Assembly: GCF_000321225.1 (NCBI RefSeq)
Contig: NW_004451517.1
Coordinates: 744,001-808,000, forward strand
Length of the DNA stretch: 64,000 bases
Direction of reading: 5' to 3'
From: Odobenus rosmarus divergens
Lineage: Eukaryota > Chordata > Mammalia > Carnivora > Odobenidae
Both the position numbers and the translations under genes were made by a program. The number at the start of each line of letters is the position of its first letter. Position 1 is the first letter of the stretch. Under the pieces are notes generated by a model that made no database searches, had not been told where the DNA came from, and saw only the letters and a list, made by a program, of their open reading frames with translations. Positions 39,519 to 50,045 of the stretch are shown here, one piece after another.

Positions 39519-40842
39519 TAATAAAAAAACAAAACAAGGCTTTTTGTTCAACCACACACATGGAGGGCCCACCGTGCCCTTGCATAAGCAGTTAGAAACC
39601 CAAAATTCAGTGAGCGGCCCCATAACCTGCATGTTCTGTCACCCCCAGGAACATCCCTGTCCATCAGACACTGGCCCCCACTGCCCAGAATTCCCTCCGC
39701 TGGTGCTTTTTGCCCCCAGCTCCTGAAAGCTTGCTTTTTGGAGGGGTGGGGGCAACCCAGAGAAAAACGCCCCGTTTGCAGCTGATTCCCACTCTAACCA
39801 CCGGCAGGAATGCCCAGTGTGTCTGGTCCATTTCTGTACCCCAGGGCCAGAGGGCTTGGCCGCGAATGAACCAAGGACTCAGTGTGGCACTGCTGTGACT
39901 CAGGCACTGGGGGATGATCCTGAAAATCCCTCCCGCCCATCCTCAAGAGGGCTGTGGCCTCCATTGCTACATGGCCAGAAATCTCACGCTCACTCAGGTA
40001 ACAGCACCCCAGGAATGACTTGGCTGCACCATGTCATCCTTAACCGGAGGTCAGAGGTCACCCTGAGTTCCTCTGGGGTCTTCCCTGGCACGGGGGGAAA
40101 TCCTTTAAACTGGAGAAGCTTCCTCACAGCATCCCTGGGAAGGAGAATGACCCTCAGAGGCCATGTTTCTCTTCATCTGATGGAAGAGTTGGCGGCATCA
40201 GGGGAGGTGGGGCTGGGAAGAAAACTCCAATCGGCTGCCAACGGGTCAAGCCCCTCTGCCTGGGGGCGGGGGGGAGGGGTGCTTGCAGTACTGCCTGGAG
40301 CCCATAAAAGCCAGTCCCCCTCGGGGCTGGCTCCAGGCTTTATTAAATACCAGGCATCTGGGCCAGGAAAAGACTAAACAAAATGTGGTTTTCCTCTGTG
40401 AACTAATTGCATCTGTTCCAAAGGGAACACAAGGACTCACCTTTGGGGGTGTACTTCCTACAGACCAGTTCACGAGAACTCCGTGGCCTGGCCTGGACAT
40501 CCTGCTCCCGCCCCCTGGCCTGAGGCTGTGGCCTGGGGTCATGGGCTTCCCTGGGCACGGGCGGCGGGGGGCACATCCATTCCAGGAGGCGAGGGATGGG
40601 GATGGCAGTTCAAGGAGGAGAGGAGCCTGGGTCTGCAAGTTGTTGAGTGAAAGCCATCGGGGGCAGGGAAGGACTAGGAGACATTGGGGAGAAGAGAAGG
40701 GGTCTTAGGGAAAGTCTACACTGGAAGAGCCACAGGAAAAAGGAAGTTCCCCCCAAAAGAATAGCCAGAGAAACGAGATGGATGGAGTGCTATATTCTGC
40801 TTGGAAAAGCATCAGCAACTGAACTGAAAAATGTTCATTGTA
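39519..40842. other. Unique, largely GC-rich stretch
   Basis: G-rich TGGGGGCGGGGGGGAGGGG at 40260-40278. Several overlapping frames (39817-40708) with no domain and no consistent splice signals. Confidence 0.35.
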
Positions 40843-41033
40843 GGGGTGCCTGGATGGCTCAGTCATTAAGTGTCTGCCTTCGGCTCAGGTCATGACCTGG
40901 GGTCCTGGGATCGAGCCCCACATCAGGCTCCCTGCTCTGCGGGAAGCCTGCTTCTCCCTCTCCCACTCCCCCTGCTTGTGTTCGCTGTCTCACTGTCTCT
41001 CTCTGTCAAATAAATAAATAAAATCTTTAAAAA
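40843..41033 (+). mobile_element. Can-SINE
   Basis: GGGGTGCCTGGATGGCTCAGTCATTAAGTGTCTGCC head, GATCGAGCCCCACATCAGG, CT-rich part, AAATAAATAAATAAAATCTTTAAAAAC tail. Flanking duplication not clear. Confidence 0.92.
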
Positions 41034-41079
41034 CATTTTTTTTTTCATTTTACATCCATATTATGGCACAGTCCTACTT

Positions 41080-41425
41080 TTTAAAAAATATTTTTAAAAA
41101 TTATTTAACAAAAGATAAAGAATGACAGGTTTGTCACATTAATTTTTTCGTTGCCAATAAAACCCGAGAAAACTTTAATGAGTTAGAGAAGAATGATAAA
41201 GGTCCTTTTAATCCCAAAAAAGTACAGCAGAATGACAATGGCATTCCTTCCAGAAATGCAAGAATGCTTCAATAGGAAGAAATTCATTAATATCATTCAT
41301 ATTAGTCAGTTAAGGAAGAAAACGATCTCATCGTTGTGATAGATGTCAAAAAGGAATTTCATAAAATTAAACGTCTGTTCCCGATTTTAAAGAAAACCTT
41401 TAACCCCAGAAAAAAGCTACATGAT
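41080..41425 (+). mobile_element. Old L1 ORF2 fragment
   Basis: AAATGCAAGAATGCTTCAATAGGAAG...TCATTAATATCATTCATATTAGTCAG...GATCTCATCGTTGTGATAGATGTCAAAAAGGAATTTCATAAAATTAAACG resembles the L1 reverse-transcriptase region (GCAAGGATGGTTCAAC; ATCTCAATTGATGCAGAAAAAGC). Many frame breaks. Confidence 0.6.
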
Positions 41426-41564
41426 GAACAAACACTGGCCCCAAGTGCGCAAAAGGCTGGACACAAACACAAAGCCCCAAACACCTGCAGTTACTAAACA
41501 TGACAAGGTGTCCCATATGCCCCGCAGGCGCTCTGAAGCAGGGATGACGGCAAGGCCTCACCCC

Positions 41565-41830
41565 ACCTGGATTTAGCACCTACTGTGCTAACCAGGTGTT
41601 TAGGGAGAAAGACACCTCACAAGCATGGCCTGACCCTGTAAGGCACATGCCCTGGGCTGGCAACGAATACCCTGTGCCCCCCGTGAATCATGACCCCCCC
41701 TGAGCATCTCACCTGTGCCAGGCCCTGTGGGATGGACTTTTTGTGAACCTCTTTATGAACCTCTATATCAACTCTATGAATTTGGTTACTCCAGAGAGCA
41801 CAGTAACTTCCTGCCCACTGAAACTCGCTG
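41565..41830 (-). mobile_element. Two diverged MIR/L2-like fragments, antisense
   Basis: GGATTTAGCACCTACTGTGCTAACCAGG (about 41571-41598) and GAGCATCTCACCTGTGCCAGGCCCTGTGGGATGG (about 41703-41736) with CTCTATGAATTTGGTTACTCC behind. Antisense MIR-type. Confidence 0.45.
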
Positions 41831-41839
41831 TTGAAAGAA

Positions 41840-42281
41840 TTTGCACTACCTGACAGGCAGCCCAGTGTGTGTCCTCAAGATGCAGGATGGGACCAAGGAT
41901 GACACTGGTCCCAAAACTCAGTCAGTCAGCTTCCTTTTCTTGGGAATTGGAGACCCGAAGGACTAGGCTGCCCACAGGGTGCTGCGCTGCACTGTCAGAG
42001 CTGAGGCCGCCATTTTGGGTGGTTATGATGGGGCCCAGCAGATACAGATGAGTGGGTGGAGGAGGGCCTGGGGAAGGGAAGAAAGAAGGAAGCACATGAG
42101 CAGCCGGGACAGAAGGACAGAAGCTCCACAGAGAACAGGAAGTGGACAAAGCAGCTTCCCTGCGTCATCCGCTTCCCAGGGCATCTTGGGGTTGACTGGA
42201 TTTCCTTCAAGTGGAGTCCATGGAACCTCCCTGGCTCCTTACTATGAAAGCCACTCTCCTTAATGTACCTCGAGAAGGTTT
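41840..42281. other. Non-coding stretch, nothing recognised
   Basis: Unique sequence. Contains GGCCGCCATTTTGG at about 42006-42019, a YY1-like word, isolated. Confidence 0.3.
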
Positions 42282-42420
42282 CTTGTATCCTTCACAGCCA
42301 ATCTACAGACGAAGAAACGGAGACTCTGAAGCGTGAAGTGACTTGACCACGGTCATGGAGCTGCCAGGTGGCAGATCCAGGAGATGAACGCACCTCTGGT
42401 CACTCACCAGGCAATATGGC
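42282..42420 (-). mobile_element. MIR, antisense
   Basis: CACAGCCAATCTACAGACGAAGAAACGGAGACTCTGAAGCGTGAAGTGACTTGACCACGGTCATGGAGCTGCCAGGTGGCAG is antisense MIR. Confidence 0.75.
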
Positions 42421-43168
42421 CTCTCAACACACGTTTCCTCAGGACCAACTTTGAAACAGCGGACTGACCTGCTGCCGACCTGGTTGATCTGTAGCAGGTA
42501 AAATAACACCAGTGATGATTCAGAAGCTCAAGTGTCCTGAAACTCTTCAGGGATCGGGAGGGTATTTCAAGAGCTCAACGGGTCTGAGATTTTCCCTACT
42601 TACAAGCTGACGAGTGAGCCCACCACAGTTCCACGGAGGCTGGCAGAAGACAGAAGGCTCCTGTGTCACCAAGGAAGGACTTTATTACTGGGCATAGCAG
42701 GCAGTGTGCACTTTGTGTCCACATGGGTCTCCCCGCATCCCAAGCCCGGGGGAGCCAAGTGGAGGGTCCCGGGCAGATGCTGGAGGCACAGCGGTTTGTG
42801 TCATGAAGAAGGAAACCCCAGTCTGTCATGACAGGCTCTGAACAAACCCACCCGCCTTTGCCTGAGAGGGAGACATTATCATCTGTTAACTGGACAGCAA
42901 ACAAATCTGCCCTCTGCCCCGGAGGGAGACACGAGCTCTGTCTTCAAAGACTTCACTAACAAACATCCTTGAAAAGATAATCTGGAAGAAAAGCTGTCAG
43001 TGCCTCTGCTCAAGAGGTGGGTAGAAATGTGATAGATCCCAGAGACTGTCTCTCAGCGGGAGCGAGATCCGAAGGACTAGGTTGGGGGGGGCGGGGAGGA
43101 AAGACAGGGGCTTCTACAAAGGTCTGCGTGGACAGAGCATGAGGCTGAGATACCAGGAATCTGTAGTC
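42421..43168. other. Unique non-coding stretch
   Basis: No repeat or gene recognised. G run GGGGGGGGCGGGGAGG at about 43084-43099. Confidence 0.35.
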
Positions 43169-43184
43169 TAATTACTTACTCTTT

Positions 43185-43280
43185 TTTTTTTTTATGTTAT
43201 GTTATGTTAACCACCATACATTACATCATTAGTTTTTGATGTAGTGTTCCATGATTCATTGTTTGCGTAGAACACCCAGT
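43185..43280 (-). mobile_element. Very short 5'-truncated young L1
   Basis: T run, then TTAACCACCATACATTACATCATTAGTTTTTGATGTAGTGTTCCATGATTCATTG...AACACCCAGT, the same 3' end as the L1 at 31807. Only about 95 bp long. The near-perfect duplication TAATTACTTACTCTT (43170) / TAATTACTTATTCTT (43282) proves a separate retrotransposition event. Confidence 0.93.
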
Positions 43281-43299
43281 GTAATTACTTATTCTTAAT

Positions 43300-43539
43300 T
43301 GTGTATTCTCCACCATACTCAATGTGACATGAAAAAGTTTTGTATCTCCCTCCACAAAATTCAGTCTCGGGGCTGCTGCAAGCTGGTGGCTGGCCAACGC
43401 AGCAGGTGGGATGAGCTTGGCCATGTGGAAGTCACAGAAGAGCCATCTCCACTATCTCCAATAATAAGAAATGTATTACTTCACTAACCAGAAGACCGAA
43501 AAGGAGGCAGGGGCTCCAGGGCTGGCAGATTTGGAGACT
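43300..43539. other. Non-coding stretch, nothing recognised
   Basis: Unique sequence between L1 stub and an old repeat. Confidence 0.3.
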
Positions 43540-43920
43540 GGGTGGCATCATTGAGGACATATCTTTCTGCCCTGCCACCTTGTCTTTAATCTCAGGCTTG
43601 TTCCCTCATGGTTGCAGGGTAGATGCTGGAGCTCCACACATCACAGCCTCACCCCCAACACTCAAGGAAGGAGAGCAGTGTCTTTGTCACGAGCCTGTTC
43701 AAGAGTGGAGAAAAACTTCTCTCAAAGCTCCCCAACCTCGAGACTTCCTCTCATCTCTCATTGGCCAGAACTGTGTCACATGCTGTTTCCTAAACCAATC
43801 ACTGGCAGGAAATGGAATTACCATGCCTGGCTTGGACCAATCAGGTTTCATCCATGGGACTGGGCCTCCTGAGAAACCTATGATTTTCAGACAACTGAAC
43901 CAATCAGGGTAAAGGCAGTT
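43540..43920 (+). mobile_element. Ancient LTR-type interspersed repeat
   Basis: CTCAGGCTTGTTCCCTCATGGTTGCAGG...CACACATCACAGCCTC...CCTCTCATCTCTCATTGGCCAGAACTGTGTCACATGC...CTAAACCAATCACTGGCAGGAAATGGAATTACC...TTGGACCAATCAGG. Ordered match to an old repeat also present at 15490. Family name not fixed. Confidence 0.55.
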
Positions 43921-43930
43921 GGGTAGGTGA

Positions 43931-44140
43931 TAGGTTCCAGATTTAGCATAAACAAACAAACAAATAATAAAAAAGGTAAAAAGTGAGCTGTTAAATTTGA
44001 ATTCGGATAAACAACAAGTAACCTTTAGAATAAGTATATCCCATGCAATATTTAAGATATACTTACACTAAAAAAGTTATTTGTTGTTTAGATGAAACTC
44101 AAATTTAACTGGACATCCTGTATTTTCTCTTGCAGCCTTA
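43931..44140. mobile_element. MER53-like palindromic element
   Basis: GTTAAATTTGAATTCGGATAAACAACAAG...AGAATAAGTATATCCCATGCAATATTTAAGATATACTTACACTAAAAAAG...TTGTTGTTTAGATGAAACTCAAATTTAACTGGACATCCTG. Inverted-repeat structure preserved. The left terminus is disturbed by a (CAAA)n-like insertion at 43950-43964. Confidence 0.75.
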
Positions 44141-44144
44141 ATAG

Positions 44145-44384
44145 GTGATTGATAGTGTCTGCCGGAGGGGGGTCTTCCGGCAGCCCCCACCAATTGAGAA
44201 GACCATTCCTGGTAGCGGGGAGCCAATCTATTTGGCTGGAACAATACTTGTAGTGTTTTCTCCCCCATCCCTGCACATCACTTCCCCATCCACACCAGAT
44301 CTCAACATAAATGATGCTACTGTCATTGCCATTCAAACTGGAAAACTGGGAGTCACCTGGAGTCCTTTTCCCCCTCCATACCCC
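44145..44384. other. Non-coding stretch, nothing recognised
   Basis: Unique sequence. Confidence 0.3.
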
Positions 44385-44775
44385 CTTCTAATTCAGCTCC
44401 TGGGTTCCCCCCATAGCCTCCGGGTGGCTGGCCTCCAGCACATGTTCCCTCCCTTGGAATACCTTTGTTCTGTACTTTGCTCCCTTCATTCGGTCCCAGC
44501 TCTCGCATCACCTCCTTCCAGAAGCTTCCCCGGCCTCAGCTCCCTGGCATGTGCTATCACTTCACCCCATTGTACATCTCCGGAAATATCCTTCAGAGAA
44601 TCATAATCTGCTCTAGATCTTATTCATTGATCTTCCCATTGTAAACACTGGCAGTGTGCCTGGTCCAGAAGGACAGCTTTCTGGGGCCAAGCACTCTCTG
44701 TGTGGTTCATCACTGTAACCTTGTGCCTAGCACCGACGGAGGCTCAGTCAGTATATATCGAAGAGCTGAAAGCCG
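44385..44775 (+). mobile_element. L2 3' region
   Basis: CTTCCAGAAGCTTCCCCGGCCTCAGCTCC...TAGATCTTATTCATTGATCTTCCCATTG...CCAGAAGGACAGCTTTCTGG...CACTGTAACCTTGTGCCTAGCACCGACGGAGGCTCAGTCAG reads as a diverged L2 3' end. Confidence 0.65.
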
Positions 44776-44811
44776 TGTGTCACACAGGCTTACCAGTGGA
44801 AGTCAGGACGG

Positions 44812-44985
44812 GCTAGGCAATTTGCGGCACCCAATGCAAAATGAAAATGCAGAGGTCCTGGTTCAAAAATCATCAGGAATTTCCAGACGGCCACAGGAGA
44901 GCATTAAACCAAGGGCAGGGTCCTTCTGAGTGCGGGGCCCTGGGTGTTCCCACTGGTCACATGCTGATGAAGCTGGCTCTGATGA
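44812..44985 (+). mobile_element. Ancient DNA-transposon-like repeat
   Basis: GGGCTAGGCAATTTGCGGCACCCAATGCAAAATGAAAATGCAGAGG...TTCAAAAATCATCAGGAATTTCCAGACGGCCACAGGAGAGCATTAAACCAAGGGCAGGG is a known mammalian-wide repeat phrase. Family not fixed. Confidence 0.5.
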
Positions 44986-44989
44986 CAAT

Positions 44990-45607
44990 GTTACTTGGTA
45001 ACAATGACCAAAGAGTAATTTCTTAATTAAAAAGTTTTATTTTGGGCCAGCGCTCCCCAAACGTGAGTCCCAGTCGAGGATGCATGCGCTGGCCTGCAGC
45101 AAAATAAGAAATATACAGAAAATGCAGTAAGGTTTTTCTAAAGGCTACATTTATTTCTAAAGGTTATATATTATCTGTTCTGCAATTGCTTTCCTTTTAT
45201 TTTTTTGCTGAAAAATGTCTTCTCTTTCCCGATACAATGTTGATAGATGTGATTGCAAAATAAAAGACTGGAAGAACCCTCGTCCCTCCATGTTTTTGGT
45301 GTTTGCTTTGTAAATTCCCCTACCCGGTGGAGTCCAGCATCTGAGAAGCCCCCATCCCGACTAGGAGACAAGGGGGAGGCTCCTTTGCAGGATCCCTTTC
45401 CAAAGAGAACTGACTTGATTTTCGTGGCCAGCAGAGGGGGCTACATGAATGCCAAATCCCCTTGGCTGGGTCCCACACGAATTTGGAGGTGGTTCTTCTG
45501 CCTCTCATCTGCCTGGGGCGTCTCTATTATGGGGGAAGTTCGGAATTCGAGAACCTTACCCGGAGATTCTACCCCTTTCTGCACTTTGGGTCTGAATCGT
45601 CTTCGTG
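44990..45607. other. Unique stretch with a CTCF-like word
   Basis: GTGGCCAGCAGAGGGGGCTACATG (45425-45448) resembles a plus-orientation CTCF motif with one extra G in the core. No gene recognised. Confidence 0.3.
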
Positions 45608-45795
45608 CTTTAACTCAGTGGTTCACAGCTCTGGCTGCATGGGAGACTCACCCGGAAGGCTTTCCAAAACAATTAGATTAAAATGCCCGGGAATTTTGAT
45701 TCTCTTGGTTCAGGGTGGAGCCCCCAGCACCAAAACTTTTCCCACTCCTCCCTCTCCTCCCCCAATTCCATTTCAAATGGGTTGAGAACTCTTGC
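45608..45795 (+). mobile_element. MER5A-like hAT element
   Basis: CTCAGTGGTTCACAGCTCTGGCTGCATGGGAGACTCACCCGGAAGGC...AGATTAAAATGCCCGGG and, at the right, GGGTTGAGAACTCTTGC. Sense MER5-type with recognisable termini. Confidence 0.65.
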
Positions 45796-45796
45796 T

Positions 45797-46082
45797 AGAT
45801 AAAGTTGCCATCAAAAAATGGTGGTCTATATTTTTAAAGAGAGTGGTTTTTGTGTGGTGTGTGTGTATGTATGTGTGTACATGTTTGGTCTGGAGCAACT
45901 GTCTTCCTTTCATTTTTAGAGAAGGGCAGTTGTCAGCAGGGCACAAATGGAACCTTCCAGCTAGAGCCGGGAGATTGAGGATGGCTGGGGCCTTGCCACA
46001 TGATCCTCGAGCACTTGAGCAACCGTCCCGGATCTTTGTAGAGTTTGCCCTTGCTTTCCTGACCCGCCTGTGTCTTCTGCAG
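45797..46082. other. Unique stretch upstream of the exon-like block
   Basis: Contains a short (TG)n at 45853-45877. Ends in a pyrimidine-rich TTTCCTGACCCGCCTGTGTCTTCTGCAG that resembles a splice acceptor. Confidence 0.3.
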
Positions 46083-46322
46083 ACCCACCCTGGGAATTTT
46101 GTGGCCAGGTGTCTGGGCCACCGGGGGCCCTGGGTTGCAGCTGCACCTTCTCCCTGAACCTGCCCAAGCCCCGCTTTTCCAAGCTCATGCAGCTCCATCT
46201 CCTGGAGAAATGTGATGACATGTACGGACGGCTGGCAAAGGTCTTTCCTAATAATAATCTTTTCAACAAAAGGAAAATTCAAAGTTTATGCAAGGCGATA
46301 GAAGCCCCAAATGACTCAAAAG
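46083..46322 (+). other. Exon-like block (candidate only)
   Basis: Preceded by a polypyrimidine tract and CAG (acceptor-like) and followed by AAG|GTATTT (donor-like). The 240-bp block is open in one frame and is a multiple of 3, which would make it a phase-symmetric exon of about 80 residues (includes LLEKCDDMYGRL and FNKRKIQSLCKAIEA). I recognise no protein family and no partner exons. A conserved regulatory element is an equally good explanation: two AP-1-like words lie at its 3' edge. Confidence 0.2.
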
Positions 46323-46363
46323 GTATTTGGGGGGCGGTTCCTCCCGCTGGTCAGAATGAGTCA
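46312..46363. promoter_or_regulatory. Paired AP-1-like sites
   Basis: TGACTCA at 46312-46318 and TGAGTCA at 46357-46363, 45 bp apart, in repeat-free sequence. Perfect heptamers; function is inference. Confidence 0.35.
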
Positions 46364-47633
46364 TCCTGCTGAAAGATTACAAGCAATTTAATAAGAAAAC
46401 TGTCTCCAGGGTGAAAGTCCAAAAGAAGGTAATATTTAGGTCGGAAGGTTTGGTCGCGGTGCCCCTTTGGGAAGGTATTTATAGATGGGAACACCTTCCC
46501 CGGGTATGTAGAAAGCCCCTCCCCAAACCCCTTTACTCAGAATCTAAGGACGAGGGACTCCCCTGTCTGTTCACTTTGAGATGAGGAGGAGAGGGGGGAC
46601 CTCGGAGCCTTGCCCCTGTGGGTTGTGCCAAACAGGCAGGAAATGCTCCCCCGACCCTCTCTCACCTGCGGAATGGGCCGATGTGCCCTGACAGCCTGGG
46701 AAATTGGACTCACGTCTGTTACAAAGGATCCCCTGTGTCAGTAAGAGAGCAGCTCAGTCTTCAGGCCCTGTGGAGGAGGCAGAACTAAGGATTTCATGCC
46801 CCTGCTCACCGGCTTCCCCCTTCCCCGTCCTAAGAGCATTTCCCTTTTTAATCTTCTTACAGAAGGTTTGTGTCTCCCAGCATTACCCTTATCCTTCAAA
46901 TAGCCAGCACAGAATCCCAAACTACAGAGATGCCAAGAGCACCAAGGATAAGCCTGGCACCGTTTTGCTTACCAAGCAGACGGCCCACAGGATGTCAGAC
47001 CCACGGTGTTTGGAAAATGGTCCCTCCCCCACCGCTCTTTTTAAAAAATTCTCATTCATTTACTCATGCACAGGGGATCCTAGTAAAATCCAGAGATGTT
47101 TCACAGTGGCATAAAGCAGAGTGAAACCTGTCCTATAAAACTGTTGATCTCAGGAGGGAAGATGAACGATGACTAAGAAGTAGAATAAAACCAGAATGGA
47201 GTAGACGTGTCTCTCCAACCCCAAGAATGTGGCGATGAGTTTGAAATAAAATGAACTCTTCAGAGCCCCATGTCCAGGGCCTGGGATGGACCCTGGCTCC
47301 ATAAATACCAGCTGCTGTTAAGTAATAAAGATGGAAATGGCAATATATTTCAATCAATCACAGATGAAGCCTGGCTTATCCTGTCTCCAAGTAGTAAAAA
47401 TCGGTTCCAATATAATTTAGCCCACATCAGAAGTCAGGTTCGAAATGGGTGTTGTAGGGAAAGTACAAATTACATTTTCAAAGATTGGTGTATAATTATA
47501 GGCTTAATTAATTACACAAGGGATTTGTTCTCGAAAAGGTATTTAAAATGTGTCCTATTTTGCACCAGGGAGATCACGTATAGGAAGGAACTCTATTGCT
47601 CTTAGAGATCTGTGAACACTGGGGTTCTGCTTT
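46364..47633. other. Unique stretch, candidate conserved element at 47280-47560
   Basis: No repeats recognised over 1.2 kb. The part at 47280-47560 is AT-rich with ATATATTTCAATCAATCACAG and ATAATTATAGGCTTAATTAATTACAC, dense homeodomain-like TAAT words. The 111-codon open frame there lacks a domain. Confidence 0.3.
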
Positions 47634-47650
47634 AAAAGGAGGCCCACCTG

Positions 47651-47853
47651 GGGCACCTGGGTGGCTCTGTTGGTTAAGCATCTGACTTTGGCCCGGGTCA
47701 TGATCCCAGGGTCCTGGGATTGAGCCCTGCATCAGGCTCCCTGCTCGGCGGGGAACCTGTTTCTCCCTCAGCTGCTCCCCCTGCTTGTGCTCTCTCGCTC
47801 TATCTCCATCTCTCTTTCTTTCTCTCAAATAAATAAATAAAATCAATTTAAAA
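47651..47853 (+). mobile_element. Can-SINE
   Basis: GGGGCACCTGGGTGGCTCTGTTGGTTAAGC head, GGGATTGAGCCCTGCATCAGGC, CT-rich part, AAATAAATAAATAAAATC tail. AAAAGGAGGCCCACCTG (47634) and AAAAGGAGGCCCGCCTG (47854) are a 17-bp target-site duplication with one mismatch. Confidence 0.95.
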
Positions 47854-48060
47854 AAAAGGAGGCCCGCCTGCTCTGTTAGTTAGAGATTTACGATATGCCA
47901 ATTAACAAGAAAAAAACAAAGAAGGACATGCTTTTTGGGAGAAGAAAGTTAACCCAAATAGATGAGGGTAGCTTTAAAAGTCTAGTTTATACCTTAACTT
48001 TTCCTCTCCTGAGTATAAACTTATATTCAAATCTTGGTGTGACTCCTTCCAGACCTTTTT

Positions 48061-48235
48061 AAAAAGGTTTTATTTGTTTATTTGAGAGAAAGACATAGAG
48101 AGAACAAGAGCAGGGGGCTAGGAGACGGAGAAGCAGTCTCCCCACTGAGCAGGGAGCCCCACGCGGGGCTCGATCATGGGATCATGACCTGAGCCAAAGG
48201 CAGACGCTTCACCAAGTGAGCCACCCAGGAGCTCG
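48061..48235 (-). mobile_element. Can-SINE, antisense
   Basis: AAAAAGGTTTTATTTGTTTATTTGAGAGAAAG...CGCGGGGCTCGATCATGGG...AAGTGAGCCACCCAGGAGC. Flanks TTCCAGACCTTTTT and TCCCAGAACTTTTTT are the duplication. Head is diverged, so not a recent copy. Confidence 0.9.
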
Positions 48236-48250
48236 TCCCAGAACTTTTTT

Positions 48251-49838
48251 GACACTTAAATAAATATCTGCAACTTGTAGATCTATTTGTTACTGCAGTT
48301 ATATCACACATTCTGTGCTGAACCTGGCTTCCTTTGTTGCAAGACCTAACCTGGCCACTCTGTACTCATTCTTGCCAATGACTGCTTCGTGTTCAGTCCG
48401 GAGTATTTCAAGTTTTAAGAAACTATAATTGGGTTTTAAAGCCTTGCAGGTACCAAGTCTCAAAACTCGGTGAACTCTCGAGCAACACAGGACAGTCTAA
48501 CACGAAGGGCCACCTCATCCACGTTCTGCGTCCCCCGGCCCAGAGGGCCCCATGTCAACAGTGCTCACTGGGCCCTGCCCCTCTGGGCTCATGCAAGCCC
48601 ACCAACGTGCGTCCCCAGCTCAGTTCTGTTTTCACGCAAACATGGGATCGTGGTATATATACCTTGCACCTTGTGTCGTGAACAAGGGGGAAATCCAGTA
48701 CTGTGGGGACCGGTTTATATCTCCCTGGCTGGGTCTTGAACAAAGACAACTTAAAAAAGGAAAAAAAATCTCCAAAGTGAGATTCTCGCTTGATGCTACT
48801 GACTTCGTTTTCACCTGGGAGCAAGGCTCCTGCCCCTTTATGGCTTGTGGTTTTCTGTAGGTTGGGATGACTTTGAGAGATCTGACGTTTCAGCCTCCTT
48901 GGATGACACCTGCACTCTCTAATTCTTCCAGGAGTTAGAGGCTTCCCTGTCCATCCCTGGCGAGGGACATGAAGCTTGCCGAGGAAAGTGATGGTAGAGA
49001 CAGGGCGACCAACTCATTGCAGTTTAAATTGGAAAGTCCCATATCCTGGGAACCCCCTAGTCTTGGGCAAACCCGGGCAATTGGGTGGAGGGCAGCCTCT
49101 AACTCCTTCTTGGGAGCTCACCCGATGCCACAATCAGGCTAAGTCCCCGGCTGGAATGCATTCCCCAGAACGCAGACAGGGAGGACAGTGGCCCTCTGTG
49201 TGGGGCTCACAGCTGCCTTCACACTGGCCGGAAGCTGGAACCAAGAAGCATATTTATCCCTAACGCCCTGTGTGCTTACCCCAGAATGGTTATGTCTGCA
49301 ACTGGCATTTAGCTGGTGATGACATGACAAGTCGAGACACTGGACTGGCGCCTGACATGTTGGCCTCAGCTGGGAACACCCAGAGAACCAGAGCGAGCCC
49401 TAGAAGCCCCTTCCCTGAATTCAACTTCTACGTGTCATGTGGGCCTTGAGATCTGGACCCCATGTTTGCACCCTGGCTCATCCCCAAAGGAATCCACCCA
49501 GCATCTGGGAAGAGGCACGGCCTGTAGGAAGGCAGGCTTGGACTTGATGGGGTTTTGCCTTCCCCTGAGGCTCGCACACAGGGATGCCTCGCGACCCCCC
49601 CCCACCCCACCCTCTGCATGGCTCGGCCCCAGCACATCTGGGAGGCTGGGAGACTTTGAAACCCTGGTGCTTGCAACATCCAAGGAGGGCTGAGGCGCCC
49701 CGCTCACCACATTGTGGGGCTTGGGCACCCAGTTCTCCAAGGCAGCCCTGGAACTCCCACTTGGCTGCCACTGCAGGTGTCCGAAGTCAGAAACATCCCC
49801 CAACCCTGGTGGATTTGATTATGTGTGGTTCACTCCTC
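48251..49838. other. Unique non-coding stretch
   Basis: Long repeat-poor sequence. Overlapping short frames (for example 49435-49889 on both strands) show no domain or splice support. Confidence 0.35.
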
Positions 49839-50045
49839 CCCTCCCCCTTAATAACTGATATAACAATTTCATCACATCATTCCCTGTGATGGGGTTATTA
49901 TATTTTCTTGTCTATAATCAGAGAAGAAAAACTTAACAGCCTCTTCTTGGTCAAAACATGCCAATTTTATTTGCCATTCACATAGTTAAAAAAATTTTAA
50001 ATAGTTATAAATTCAACATTTAAAAATTAGGGGTGACACTCTACA
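49839..50045. other. AT-rich candidate conserved element
   Basis: CCCTTAATAACTGATATAAC, TGGGGTTATTATATTTTCTTG, AACATGCCAATTTTATTTGCC. Repeat-free and AT-rich in a GC-richer neighbourhood. Conservation is untested. Confidence 0.25.

Noticed and set aside
39817..40708. Frames of 186 and 141 codons on plus
   Set aside because: No recognisable family and no splice signals at sensible places. A minus-strand frame overlaps; probably chance in GC-rich DNA.
45427..45443. GGCCAGCAGAGGGGGCT as another CTCF site
   Set aside because: One extra G breaks the core spacing; kept only as a note in the stretch description.
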